From NCBI GenBank assembly GCA_030432455.1, contig JAUIHC010000223.1:1-5566 (forward strand): DNA of 5,566 nucleotides, given 5' to 3'. The translations under genes and the position numbers were made by a program. The notes below the pieces were generated by a model. The model saw only the letters and a list, made by a program, of their open reading frames with translations, was not told the origin of the DNA and did not search any database. Source of the DNA: Phycisphaerae bacterium (lineage in GTDB: Bacteria > Planctomycetota > Phycisphaerae > Phycisphaerales > SM1A02). Numbering within the stretch: position 1 is the first letter of the stretch; each line of letters opens with the position of its first letter. This document shows, in pieces, positions 1 to 5,566 of the stretch.

Positions 1-22
1 CCGAGCCCCGCTGATCGTCCGA

Positions 23-84
23 AAAAGCGGGACAGGCGACCATTTCAGAAGAAGCGGGGGAAAAGCGGGACAGGCGACCATTTC
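23..84. repeat. Direct pair of a 24-bp REP-like repeat
   Basis: Two identical 24-base copies lie at 23-46 and 61-84. Their shared core reads GCGGGACAGGCGACCATTTC and is preceded by AAAA. They are separated by 14 bases (47-60), which contain a partial third start (AGAAGCGGGG). Repeats with a GGGACAGG core flanked by A- and T-runs are, from general knowledge, widely dispersed in planctomycete and other genomes, and are often linked to REP-associated IS200-like tyrosine transposases (RAYTs). No such transposase gene is present here, so any mobilisation would be in trans. The identity of the two copies is seen directly; the REP assignment is inference. Confidence 0.75.
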
Positions 85-143
85 GGAGGCAAGCCTCGCG
101 TCAGCGCGATCGATGCCGCGAAAAATGTCGCCTGTCCCGCTTT
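62..143. repeat. Inverted REP-like pair, potential hairpin
   Basis: The second direct copy (62-78, AAAGCGGGACAGGCGAC) is matched perfectly over 17 bases by an inverted copy at 127-143 (GTCGCCTGTCCCGCTTT). The inverted copy continues leftward as AAAAAT (121-126) and lacks one G compared with the full unit. The 48-base loop contains a small nested hairpin, GAGGC-AA-GCCTC at 86-97. Inverted pairing of REP units is the usual architecture of bacterial interspersed mosaic elements. The structure lies 75 bases upstream of the first gene's start codon. If transcribed it would be a strong stem-loop, and it could act as a terminator-like or mRNA-end-stabilising structure for an upstream gene outside the window. 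Confidence 0.7.
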
Positions 144-161
144 ATGGCGGAGCGTGTCGAC

Positions 162-189
162 TTTCCGGATTCTCGGGGTGGGGCATAAT
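162..189 (+). promoter_or_regulatory. Weak sigma-70-like promoter candidate for the first gene
   Basis: CATAAT at 184-189 matches five of six positions of the TATAAT -10 consensus and is the most AT-rich hexamer in the region. The best -35 match at a normal distance is TTTCCG (162-167, 16-base spacer), which is poor. A transcription start around 195-197 would leave a leader of roughly 23 bases before the ATG at 219. The call rests mainly on the -10 hexamer and its position just downstream of the REP cluster. Confidence 0.3.
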
Positions 190-218
190 GCGGACTCCCC
201 TCTCCCGGAACCGCAGAC

Positions 219-1691
219 ATGGACCACACCCCTCCCGGTCGCTTCAAGACCGCCGAGGACTTCCGCACCCGTTGGCGGGAACTCGACCCCGACGGCGAGC
301 TCGACCTCGATCTGGATGTCTCCAACGGTGATCCGCTCGCCGCCCCGCTCGCCATCGCGACCCCGGGCGGCGGCACCCGCACCATCGGCAACCGCTTCGC
401 CGTCCACCCCATGGAGGGCTGGGACGCGGGCGAGGACGGGACTCCCAGCGAGCACACCCTGCGTCGATGGCGTCGCTTCGGCGAGAGCGGCGCGAAACTC
501 GTCTGGGGCGGCGAGGCGTACGCGGTCCAGCCCGACGGCCGGGCCAACCCCAACCAGCTGCACCTGAACCCCGACCCCGCGGCGGACAACGCCGCGAACC
601 TCCGGTCGCTGCTCGGGACCCTGACCACCGCCCACGCCGAGCATCACGGCACCACCGACGACCTCGTGGTCGGCCTGCAGCTCACGCACTCCGGGCGGTT
701 CAGTCGCCCGCACGGCACCCGCATGAGCCCGCGGATCGCGGAACTCAATCCGGTGCTCGCGGAGAAGTACGGCCTCGACGCCTCCGTCCACATCCTGAGC
801 GACGGCGACCTCCGCGAGATCTCCGAACACATGGTGCAGGCCGCGTGCCTCGCGGCGGACGTCGGCTTCGACTTCGTGGACGTGAAGTGCTGCCACGGTT
901 ACCTGCTGCACGAACTCCTCGGCGCCCACACGCGGCCGGGCGACTACGGCGGCTCGTTCGAGAACCGCACCCGACTCTTCCGCGACACCGTGACCGCGAT
1001 CCGCAGCGAGCGGCCCGACCTCATGATCGGCTGCCGCGTCTCGATCACCGACACCTATCCGATGTTCCGCCGCGACGGCGACGCGATCGGATTTCCCAAG
1101 GACGTCGAGACGCATCTCCCGTGGCGACACCAGTTCGGGGTGAATCCGCTCGATCCGACCGACAGCGACTTCACCGAGCCCAAGGCGTTCCTCGAACTCT
1201 GCCGCGATCTCGGCGTCTTCATGGCGAACCTCACGGTCGGCAGCCCCTACTACTGTCCACATCTGCAGCGGCCCGCCGCGTACCCGCCGAGCGACGGCTA
1301 CCTGCCCCCCCGCGATCCGCTCTGCGAGGTCCAGCGACATCTCAAGATCGTGCGGACGGTGCGGGCGATGGTGCCGGACCTGCCGCTGGTCGGCAGCGGC
1401 TGGTCGTACCTTCAGGAGTGGCTGCCCGCGGTCGCCCGGCACGAGGTGCGATCGAACATGGTGGACATGGTCGGCCTCGGCCGCTCGATGCTCTCGTACC
1501 CGACCCTGCCCGCGGACATCGTGGCGGGTCGAGACCTCGACCGCAAGCACCTCTGCCGAACCTTCAGCGACTGCACGACCGCGCCCCGCAACGGCATGAT
1601 CTCGGGGTGCTACCCACTCGACGAGCACTACAAGGCGATGCCGCAGGCGGTGGAGCTCAAGGTGCTGCGAAAGGAGGCTTCGAAGGCATGA
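219..1691 (+). CDS. NADH:flavin oxidoreductase, Old Yellow Enzyme family
   Basis: This 490-residue protein belongs to the OYE/NADH:flavin oxidoreductase family, cytoplasmic FMN-binding TIM barrels that reduce activated C=C bonds using NAD(P)H. Visible family landmarks are GNRFAVHPMEGWD (about 57-69, first strand and FMN contact), VWGGEAYAV (the GG-A segment), QLTHSGR (154-160, equivalent of QLxHxGR), KCCHGYLLHE (223-232, equivalent of HGAHGYLLHQ), YGGSFENRTR (after the substrate loop), CRVS (R273) and VGLGRSMLSYPTLP (phosphate-binding end of the barrel). There is no C-terminal FAD/NAD(P)H domain. Near the C-terminus C446, C452 and C464 occupy the place where 2,4-dienoyl-CoA-reductase-like members carry a 4Fe-4S motif, but the four-Cys pattern is incomplete. 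The ATG at 219 has only a weak Shine-Dalgarno (CGGAA, 206-210). The stop overlaps the next gene's start as ATGA. The substrate is unknown. The family is certain; the exact reaction is not. Confidence 0.93.
   Translation: MDHTPPGRFKTAEDFRTRWRELDPDGELDLDLDVSNGDPLAAPLAIATPGGGTRTIGNRFAVHPMEGWDAGEDGTPSEHTLRRWRRFGESGAKLVWGGEAYAVQPDGRANPNQLHLNPDPAADNAANLRSLLGTLTTAHAEHHGTTDDLVVGLQLTHSGRFSRPHGTRMSPRIAELNPVLAEKYGLDASVHILSDGDLREISEHMVQAACLAADVGFDFVDVKCCHGYLLHELLGAHTRPGDYGGSFENRTRLFRDTVTAIRSERPDLMIGCRVSITDTYPMFRRDGDAIGFPKDVETHLPWRHQFGVNPLDPTDSDFTEPKAFLELCRDLGVFMANLTVGSPYYCPHLQRPAAYPPSDGYLPPRDPLCEVQRHLKIVRTVRAMVPDLPLVGSGWSYLQEWLPAVARHEVRSNMVDMVGLGRSMLSYPTLPADIVAGRDLDRKHLCRTFSDCTTAPRNGMISGCYPLDEHYKAMPQAVELKVLRKEASKA
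1671..1677 (+). promoter_or_regulatory. Strong Shine-Dalgarno for the transporter gene
   Basis: AAGGAGG lies inside the last codons of the oxidoreductase gene, ten bases before the ATG at 1688. It is the only near-perfect ribosome binding site among the four genes here. Together with the ATGA overlap it fixes the transporter start at 1688. It also argues against the much longer open frame that continues upstream in the same phase. Confidence 0.75.
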
Positions 1692-3229
1692 ACGATCACC
1701 GGACGACGGATCACACCGCACGCTTCGCCGAACTCGACGCGAAGCCCTTCGTGCCGCGGGTCGCGGGCTACCTCCGATTCATGGGCCCCGGCTATCTCCA
1801 GTCGGCGATGACCCTCGGCGGCGGCAGCGCGTTCGCGGCCCTCTTCGGCGGTGCGGCCTTCGGCTATCAACTGCTCTGGGTCGCCCCGGCCGCGATGCTG
1901 CTCGGGATCATCGTGATGTCCGCGGTCGCATGGCAGACGCTCTCGACCGGCGAGGACCCCTACGACGCCCTGCGCGACCGGGTGCATCCGATCTTCGCGT
2001 GGATGTTCGCCTGGGGCGGCCTGCTGAGTTCGATCATCTGGCAGTTCGCGCAGTACGCGCTCGCGGGGGCGATGATCTCGATGCTGTTCGGCACGACGCC
2101 GATCGGGGGCGGGATCATCGCGCTGGTCTGGTGCGTCTCGGTCGGACTCCTGCATGGCCGCGCCCCGCGATTCATCCGCGGGTACGAGCTCATCCTCACC
2201 GGCATGGTCTGGTTCATCGTGCTCTCGATGGCCGCGGTCGTGGTGCGAACCGGCATCCCGAACCCCGGCAAGATGCTCGCGGGCTTCGTGCCGTCCATCC
2301 CCGAGGACTGGTCGGGCGTCAACGCCGACGGCAAGCCCGCGACCATCGACAGCCTGACCGTGATCGTGAGCGGGCTCGCCGCCGCGGTCGGGGCGAACAT
2401 GCTCTTCGTCTACCCCTACACGCTCCGCAAGAACGGCTGGGGACGCGACCACCGACGACTCGCGCGGTACGACCTCGTCTTCGGGATGTTCCTGCCGTTC
2501 TCCCTGGCGGTGAGCCTCATGGTGATCGCGAGCGCCGCGGTGTTCCACTACGGCGACGCGGGCTTCACCGGGGCGAAGATCCCGCCCGCGAAGGCGGCGG
2601 AGATCTTCGCGGCGCCGGAGCGACTCGGGCCGGTGATCGGCAAGTGGATCTTCGGCCTCGGCATCCTCGCGATGGCCCTCTCCTCGATCACGATGCAGAT
2701 GCTCGCCTCCGGCTTCGCGGGCGTGAAGCTCTTCGGCGTGAAGGAGGACTCGATCGGCCACAAGGGGTTCATCGTGCTGCCCGCGATCGGCTTCCTCGGC
2801 GCGGTCTTCTGGGGCGACATCGCCCCGTGGGTGTCCGTACCGACGAACATCATCTGCGGACTCTTCCTGCCGGTGTCGTATCTCGGCTTCACGCTGCTGC
2901 AGCGGAACCGCGCGTTCCTCGGCGACGACACCCCCCGAGGCGGCCTCGCCACCGCCTGGCTCGCCGGCATGGCGCTGGCCACCATCGTGCTGACGGTGTT
3001 CCTCGCGACCGTCGTCGTGCAGCAGGGACCGGGGTTCATCGAGCGGCTGTTCCCGGAGACGGCGGAGGTGGAACAGGTTCACCACAGAGGCACAGAGAGC
3101 ACAGAGAGAATCAGTGTGGTTGAAGAGGTGCACATCGAGCGCCACCGTGCTCAGACATGCCCCTCCTTCCCCACCTGCGTCCTCTGTGCCTCTGTGGTCA
3201 TCCCCCCGTCCGCGGAACAGATCACATGA
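1688..3229 (+). CDS. Divergent Nramp-fold membrane transporter
   Basis: This 513-residue inner-membrane protein has about 11 predicted helices (roughly residues 33-52, 58-80, 98-124, 130-148, 160-182, 222-245, 262-288, 325-352, 362-382, 388-408, 422-448), as in the Nramp family (LeuT fold). The first helix carries MGPGYLQSAMTLGGGS (32-47) followed by GYQLLWV, clearly the Nramp GPG...LLW segment, but the metal-coordinating DPGN is replaced by a Gly-rich stretch. Helix 6 reads GANMLFVYPYTLRKNGW (235-251), keeping the Nramp GA.M start but lacking the MPH motif. Classical Mn/Fe transport is therefore unlikely. Annotation pipelines usually call this group 'Nramp family divalent metal transporter'. 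The last ~48 residues are encoded by a dispersed repeat (see 3081-3198) and are probably not part of the functional fold. The ATG was chosen from the AAGGAGG site and the ATGA overlap with the preceding gene. A second ATGA joins it to the next gene. The context suggests an organic substrate, which is inference. Confidence 0.88.
   Translation: MNDHRTTDHTARFAELDAKPFVPRVAGYLRFMGPGYLQSAMTLGGGSAFAALFGGAAFGYQLLWVAPAAMLLGIIVMSAVAWQTLSTGEDPYDALRDRVHPIFAWMFAWGGLLSSIIWQFAQYALAGAMISMLFGTTPIGGGIIALVWCVSVGLLHGRAPRFIRGYELILTGMVWFIVLSMAAVVVRTGIPNPGKMLAGFVPSIPEDWSGVNADGKPATIDSLTVIVSGLAAAVGANMLFVYPYTLRKNGWGRDHRRLARYDLVFGMFLPFSLAVSLMVIASAAVFHYGDAGFTGAKIPPAKAAEIFAAPERLGPVIGKWIFGLGILAMALSSITMQMLASGFAGVKLFGVKEDSIGHKGFIVLPAIGFLGAVFWGDIAPWVSVPTNIICGLFLPVSYLGFTLLQRNRAFLGDDTPRGGLATAWLAGMALATIVLTVFLATVVVQQGPGFIERLFPETAEVEQVHHRGTESTERISVVEEVHIERHRAQTCPSFPTCVLCASVVIPPSAEQIT
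3081..3198. repeat. CACAGAG-type dispersed inverted repeat inside the transporter 3' end
   Basis: The left arm ACCACAGAGGCACAGAG (3081-3097) and the right arm CTCTGTGCCTCTGTGGT (3182-3198) are perfect 17-base reverse complements enclosing 84 bases. The left side contains three CACAGAG heptamers (3083, 3091, 3100) and the right arm two CTCTGTG heptamers (3182, 3190). Sequences of this type are, from general knowledge, dispersed in many copies in planctomycete and some other genomes, and commonly appear as translated HRGTE-like tails in predicted proteins. Here it yields HHRGTESTE at the transporter C-terminus. No target duplication is obvious. In mRNA the arms could pair just upstream of the next gene's start. 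Confidence 0.75.
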
Positions 3230-4509
3230 CGATCGACACGCCCATCGGGCCCATCGATCTCGGCACCGATCCGTTCGCGTCGTTGCGGGACGGCGTCGAT
3301 TCGTCGTCGCCGCTGCCTCGACTGTGCTACGCGGCGGCGCATGTCGTCATGCAACCGTCGTATGCCTCGGTCGCGCACTCGGTCGAGTCGCCGGGGTCGG
3401 CGGAGGAGATCGCGGCGCATCTCGACTGGGACGCGACGATGGCGATCCGCACGCGGATCGGGGCGACGGGCATGGGGATCGCCGAGGCGATGGACACCGC
3501 CCAGCGATTCAACCTCGGCTGGACCGCGGCGAAGGAACTCATCGAGCGGACCGGACGACTCGGGCTGCCGGGCGGGTTCTGTGCGGGCGCGAGCACGGAC
3601 CAACTCACGCGGGCGGACACCACCACCGCGATCATCGACGGCGTGGTCGAGCAGATCGGCGTCATCCGGGCCGCGGGTGGCGTGGCGGTGGTGCTGCCGA
3701 TGCCGAGACTCTGCGAACTCGGCCTCGACGAGGACGGCTTCTGCGAGGTCTACGATGCGATCGCGCGGCACGCGGGGGACGGCCCGCTCGTCGTGCACTG
3801 GCTCGGCCCGATGTTCCTGCCGAGTCTCGAGGGCTACTTCCCGGGCGAGTCGTTCCTGCGGATCATGCGGGCGAATCCCGAGCGGTATCGCGCCGCGAAA
3901 CTGTCGATGCTCGACCATGATCTCGAGGTCCGTCTGCGGCGCGAGCTCCTCGACCGCGACCAGATCATGATGACCGGCGACGACTTCCACTTCGGGGCCC
4001 TCATCCGCGGTGAAGGCGACGGCCTGCCGGAGACCGTCCGGACCACCCGGTTCGACGGTCGCGAGGTCGCACTCGGCGACTTCAGCCACGCGCTCCTGGG
4101 CATCTTCGACGCGATCGCCGATCCTGCCGCCCTCGCGATGCGTCGACTCGCGGCCGGGGACGCCGCCGGGTTCGACCGGATCATGACCCCGTGCGAGCGG
4201 CTCGGACAGACGATCTTCGAGCACCCGACGCGGTTCTACAAGACCGGCCTCGCGTTCCTCGCGTGGCTGAACGGCTCGCAGGCCAATCCGATGCTGGTCA
4301 ATCACGAGGAGTTCGCCCGCGATCCGGAGCATCTCCTGCGGGTGGTCCGCGACGCCGCGGCGGCAGGCGCGATCACCGACACCACGAGTGCCGCGTCCCG
4401 CCTCACGGGCTGGCTCGAGCAGAGAGGGACGCCACGCCGGCCCCGGCTGGGCGATCTCGCCCGCGGCGCCGCGGGGGTGCGCGACGAGCGGCGACGGGAT
4501 CGCCCCTGA
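3226..4509 (+). CDS. DUF993 family protein, aldolase-like TIM barrel
   Basis: This 427-residue cytoplasmic protein matches what I know of DUF993, a family distantly related to dihydrodipicolinate synthase/N-acetylneuraminate lyase aldolases with no firmly assigned reaction. Landmarks in order are RLCYAAAHVV near the N-terminus, LDWDATMAIR, AEAMDTAQR (86-94), GAGTD-like GASTDQLT, VHWLGPMF (190-197), AAKLSMLD (223-230), TGDDFHF (250-256), SHALLGIFDAIA and FYKTGLAFLAWLNG near the C-terminus. K225 in the KLSMLD segment sits where DHDPS-type aldolases keep their Schiff-base lysine; its catalytic role is inference. The final ~25 residues are Arg-rich and look like a non-conserved tail. The ATG at 3226 overlaps the transporter stop as ATGA; an in-frame ATG at 3157 lies inside the repeat and would add only non-family residues. 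The ribosome site is weak (GGAA, 3214-3217), so translational coupling is likely. It probably acts on the product or substrate handled by the two preceding gene products. Confidence 0.88.
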   Translation: MTIDTPIGPIDLGTDPFASLRDGVDSSSPLPRLCYAAAHVVMQPSYASVAHSVESPGSAEEIAAHLDWDATMAIRTRIGATGMGIAEAMDTAQRFNLGWTAAKELIERTGRLGLPGGFCAGASTDQLTRADTTTAIIDGVVEQIGVIRAAGGVAVVLPMPRLCELGLDEDGFCEVYDAIARHAGDGPLVVHWLGPMFLPSLEGYFPGESFLRIMRANPERYRAAKLSMLDHDLEVRLRRELLDRDQIMMTGDDFHFGALIRGEGDGLPETVRTTRFDGREVALGDFSHALLGIFDAIADPAALAMRRLAAGDAAGFDRIMTPCERLGQTIFEHPTRFYKTGLAFLAWLNGSQANPMLVNHEEFARDPEHLLRVVRDAAAAGAITDTTSAASRLTGWLEQRGTPRRPRLGDLARGAAGVRDERRRDRP

Positions 4510-4535
4510 ACGCCTCGGCCTCGACCCGACCGACA

Positions 4536-4541
4536 TACCCT
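4536..4541 (+). promoter_or_regulatory. Possible leaderless-type -10 element (TACCCT)
   Basis: The 39 bases between the DUF993 stop and the next ATG contain no Shine-Dalgarno. TACCCT fits the TAnnnT pattern and ends seven bases before the ATG at 4549, the spacing known for leaderless transcripts in several high-GC lineages. No -35 element is recognisable. The motif is short and could be chance. Confidence 0.2.
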
Positions 4542-4548
4542 GCCCGCC

Positions 4549-5566
4549 ATGTCCACCGGCCTCGCCGCCCCCATCGCCGCCCCCGACCCGCATGACCCGG
4601 CTGATCCTGATGATCCGCGTCTGCGCCTGCTGGTCCGCCTCGCGACGGCCCTGCACGAGGCCGGGGCTCCGTCGTATCGGATCGAGGAGACGGTCGCGGA
4701 GATCGGCTCGACCTTCGGCATCGAGACCGCGACCTTCGCGGTGCCGACCGGTCTGACCATCGGCCTCGGCCCGGTCGATCGTCAGCTGGTCCGCATCGTG
4801 CGGACGCAGCCCCGAGGCCCGGCGCTCGAACGACTGCGACTCGTCAACGGCGTGGTCTCGGACATCGCCGACGGATCGATCGACCCTGCCACCGCGATCC
4901 GCCGACTCGACGAGCTTGCCTCTCGTCCCGCCCGCTGGAGCGGCGTCTGGGTCCTGATGGCCTTCGCGATCACCGGACTCGGCGTCGCCCGGCTCGCCGG
5001 CGGCACCATGCACACGGTGCTCGGCGCCGGCCTCGCCGCCGCGATCGTCGGTGCGGTCATGATCGCCCTGGGCGGCCGCCCCCGACGGGCGCCGCTGGCC
5101 GAACTCGCCTCGGCCTTCTTCGCGGCCCTGACCGCCGCGGTCGTCTCCCCGCGACTGGGCAGCGATCCGGTGCTGGTGACGGTGGCGGCGATCATCGTGC
5201 TGGTGCCGGGCCTGACCGTCACCATCGCGATGCGCGAGCTCGCGGTCGGCCACCTCACCTCCGGCACCGCGCGGCTCATGGGGGCGGTGAAGTCGTTCGT
5301 CGCGCTCGCCTTCGGGGCCGGACTCGGCGAGAAGATCGGCATCCTCATCGCCGGTTCGTCGGTCGGGTCCTTCACCCCCGCGACGCCGCATCCGCTGTGG
5401 CTCACGCTCGCGGTCACCTGTGCGGCCATCGGCCTGCTGGTGCTGCTCGAAGAGGCGCCCCGCATGCTTCCGTGGTTCCTGGCCGCGGTCTTCGTCGGCT
5501 GGGGTTCGATCCGGCTGGCCGCACACATCGCGACGCCCGAGGGAGCCGCCGCGATCGCCGCCTTCG
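4549..5566 (+). CDS. Threonine/serine exporter (ThrE) family protein, 3' end outside window
   Basis: This frame is open from an ATG at 4549 through the window end, giving 339 complete codons. It starts with a cytoplasmic region typical of the ThrE N-terminal domain (formerly DUF1212): LRLLVRLATALHEAGAPSYR leads into IEE (APSYRIEE, 40-47), then VPTGLTIGLG (65-74). Hydrophobic segments follow at about 130-150, 153-175, 184-201, 206-227, 245-275, 284-303 and 310-330. LVPGLTVTIAMREL (218-231) and HLTSGTARLM (235-244) are strong family signatures, and HPLWLTLAVTC onward begins the second (ThrE_2-like) membrane domain. Family members export threonine/serine or related small solutes across the inner membrane by proton-motive force; substrate specificity here is unproven. 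The gene follows DUF993 by 39 bases on the same strand and in the same phase, with no terminator seen between them. The start is supported by the conserved domain beginning around residue 23; a ribosome site is not visible. Confidence 0.9.
   Translation, partial: MSTGLAAPIAAPDPHDPADPDDPRLRLLVRLATALHEAGAPSYRIEETVAEIGSTFGIETATFAVPTGLTIGLGPVDRQLVRIVRTQPRGPALERLRLVNGVVSDIADGSIDPATAIRRLDELASRPARWSGVWVLMAFAITGLGVARLAGGTMHTVLGAGLAAAIVGAVMIALGGRPRRAPLAELASAFFAALTAAVVSPRLGSDPVLVTVAAIIVLVPGLTVTIAMRELAVGHLTSGTARLMGAVKSFVALAFGAGLGEKIGILIAGSSVGSFTPATPHPLWLTLAVTCAAIGLLVLLEEAPRMLPWFLAAVFVGWGSIRLAAHIATPEGAAAIAAF

Noticed and set aside
23..143. CRISPR-like array from the repeated 24-base units
   Set aside because: There are only two direct copies with a 14-base spacer, and the third copy is inverted. 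Regular spacers and cas genes are absent.
113..331. Small + strand open frame starting in the REP cluster and overlapping the OYE start
   Set aside because: Its first residues are just the translated inverted repeat, and the rest is out of frame with the OYE gene. There is no ribosome site or domain.
467..1687. Long open frame upstream of and in phase with the transporter gene, which would give a 920-residue protein
   Set aside because: This part is out of frame with the clearly conserved OYE gene, and its translation is Arg/Pro/Ala-rich shadow sequence. The AAGGAGG site and ATGA overlap place the true start at 1688.
45..1721. Long antisense open frame opposite the OYE gene
   Set aside because: It is a typical high-GC antisense shadow with low-complexity Arg/Val/Glu/Ala composition and no recognisable domain. 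The + strand frame has full family signatures.
1628..3145. Long antisense open frame opposite the transporter
   Set aside because: Its composition is Arg/Glu/His/Asp-rich, as expected from complementing hydrophobic codons. No domain is recognisable.
1688..3229. Annotation as a manganese/iron transporter (MntH)
   Set aside because: The DPGN and MPH motifs that define metal-transporting Nramp proteins are absent, so only the fold-level assignment is supported.
4460..4475. Perfect 16-base palindrome CCCGCGGCGCCGCGGG near the DUF993 3' end, considered as a terminator or binding site
   Set aside because: It has no loop and no T-tract, and it lies inside coding sequence. A GC-only palindrome of this length is quite likely by chance in several kilobases of such G+C-rich DNA.
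3151..5526. 791-residue antisense open frame spanning two + strand genes
   Set aside because: It covers both the DUF993 and ThrE-like genes, which have clear family motifs on the + strand. Its start is the reverse reading of the CTCTGTG repeat (MTTEAQRTQ-like), a known artefact of such repeats.

Overview
The window is G+C-rich and densely coding. All four genes I can support lie on the + strand. Two features suggest a planctomycete, perhaps a Phycisphaerae-like lineage: the dispersed repeat types (a GCGGGACAGGCGACC-type repeat and a CACAGAG/CTCTGTG-type repeat) and the closest protein families I recognise. This taxonomic call is inference from memory, not a database result. No rRNA, tRNA, CRISPR array or transposase gene is visible.

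Layout. Positions 1-218 are non-coding and hold a REP-like cluster: two direct copies of a 24-bp unit and one inverted copy. A weak promoter candidate follows. Positions 219-1691 encode a single-domain Old Yellow Enzyme-type NADH:flavin oxidoreductase. Positions 1688-3229 encode an 11-helix Nramp-fold transporter that lacks the metal-binding motifs of classical Nramp proteins. Positions 3226-4509 encode a DUF993 protein, an aldolase-like TIM barrel. Positions 4549 to the window end hold the 5' part of a threonine/serine exporter (ThrE) family gene.

The first three genes are joined by two four-base ATGA stop/start overlaps, so they are almost certainly co-transcribed and translationally coupled. 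A flavin-dependent reductase, a multi-helix permease and a Schiff-base-aldolase-like protein in one operon look like an uptake-and-catabolism cassette for an unidentified small organic molecule. This is the best candidate in the window for an undescribed system. The substrate cannot be read from the sequence.

A second oddity is a dispersed inverted repeat (3081-3198) at the end of the transporter gene. It is translated in frame, giving the transporter a repeat-encoded C-terminal tail of about 48 residues, yet the ATGA junction to the next gene is kept. The ThrE-like gene follows after 39 bases and may be part of the same transcript or start its own.
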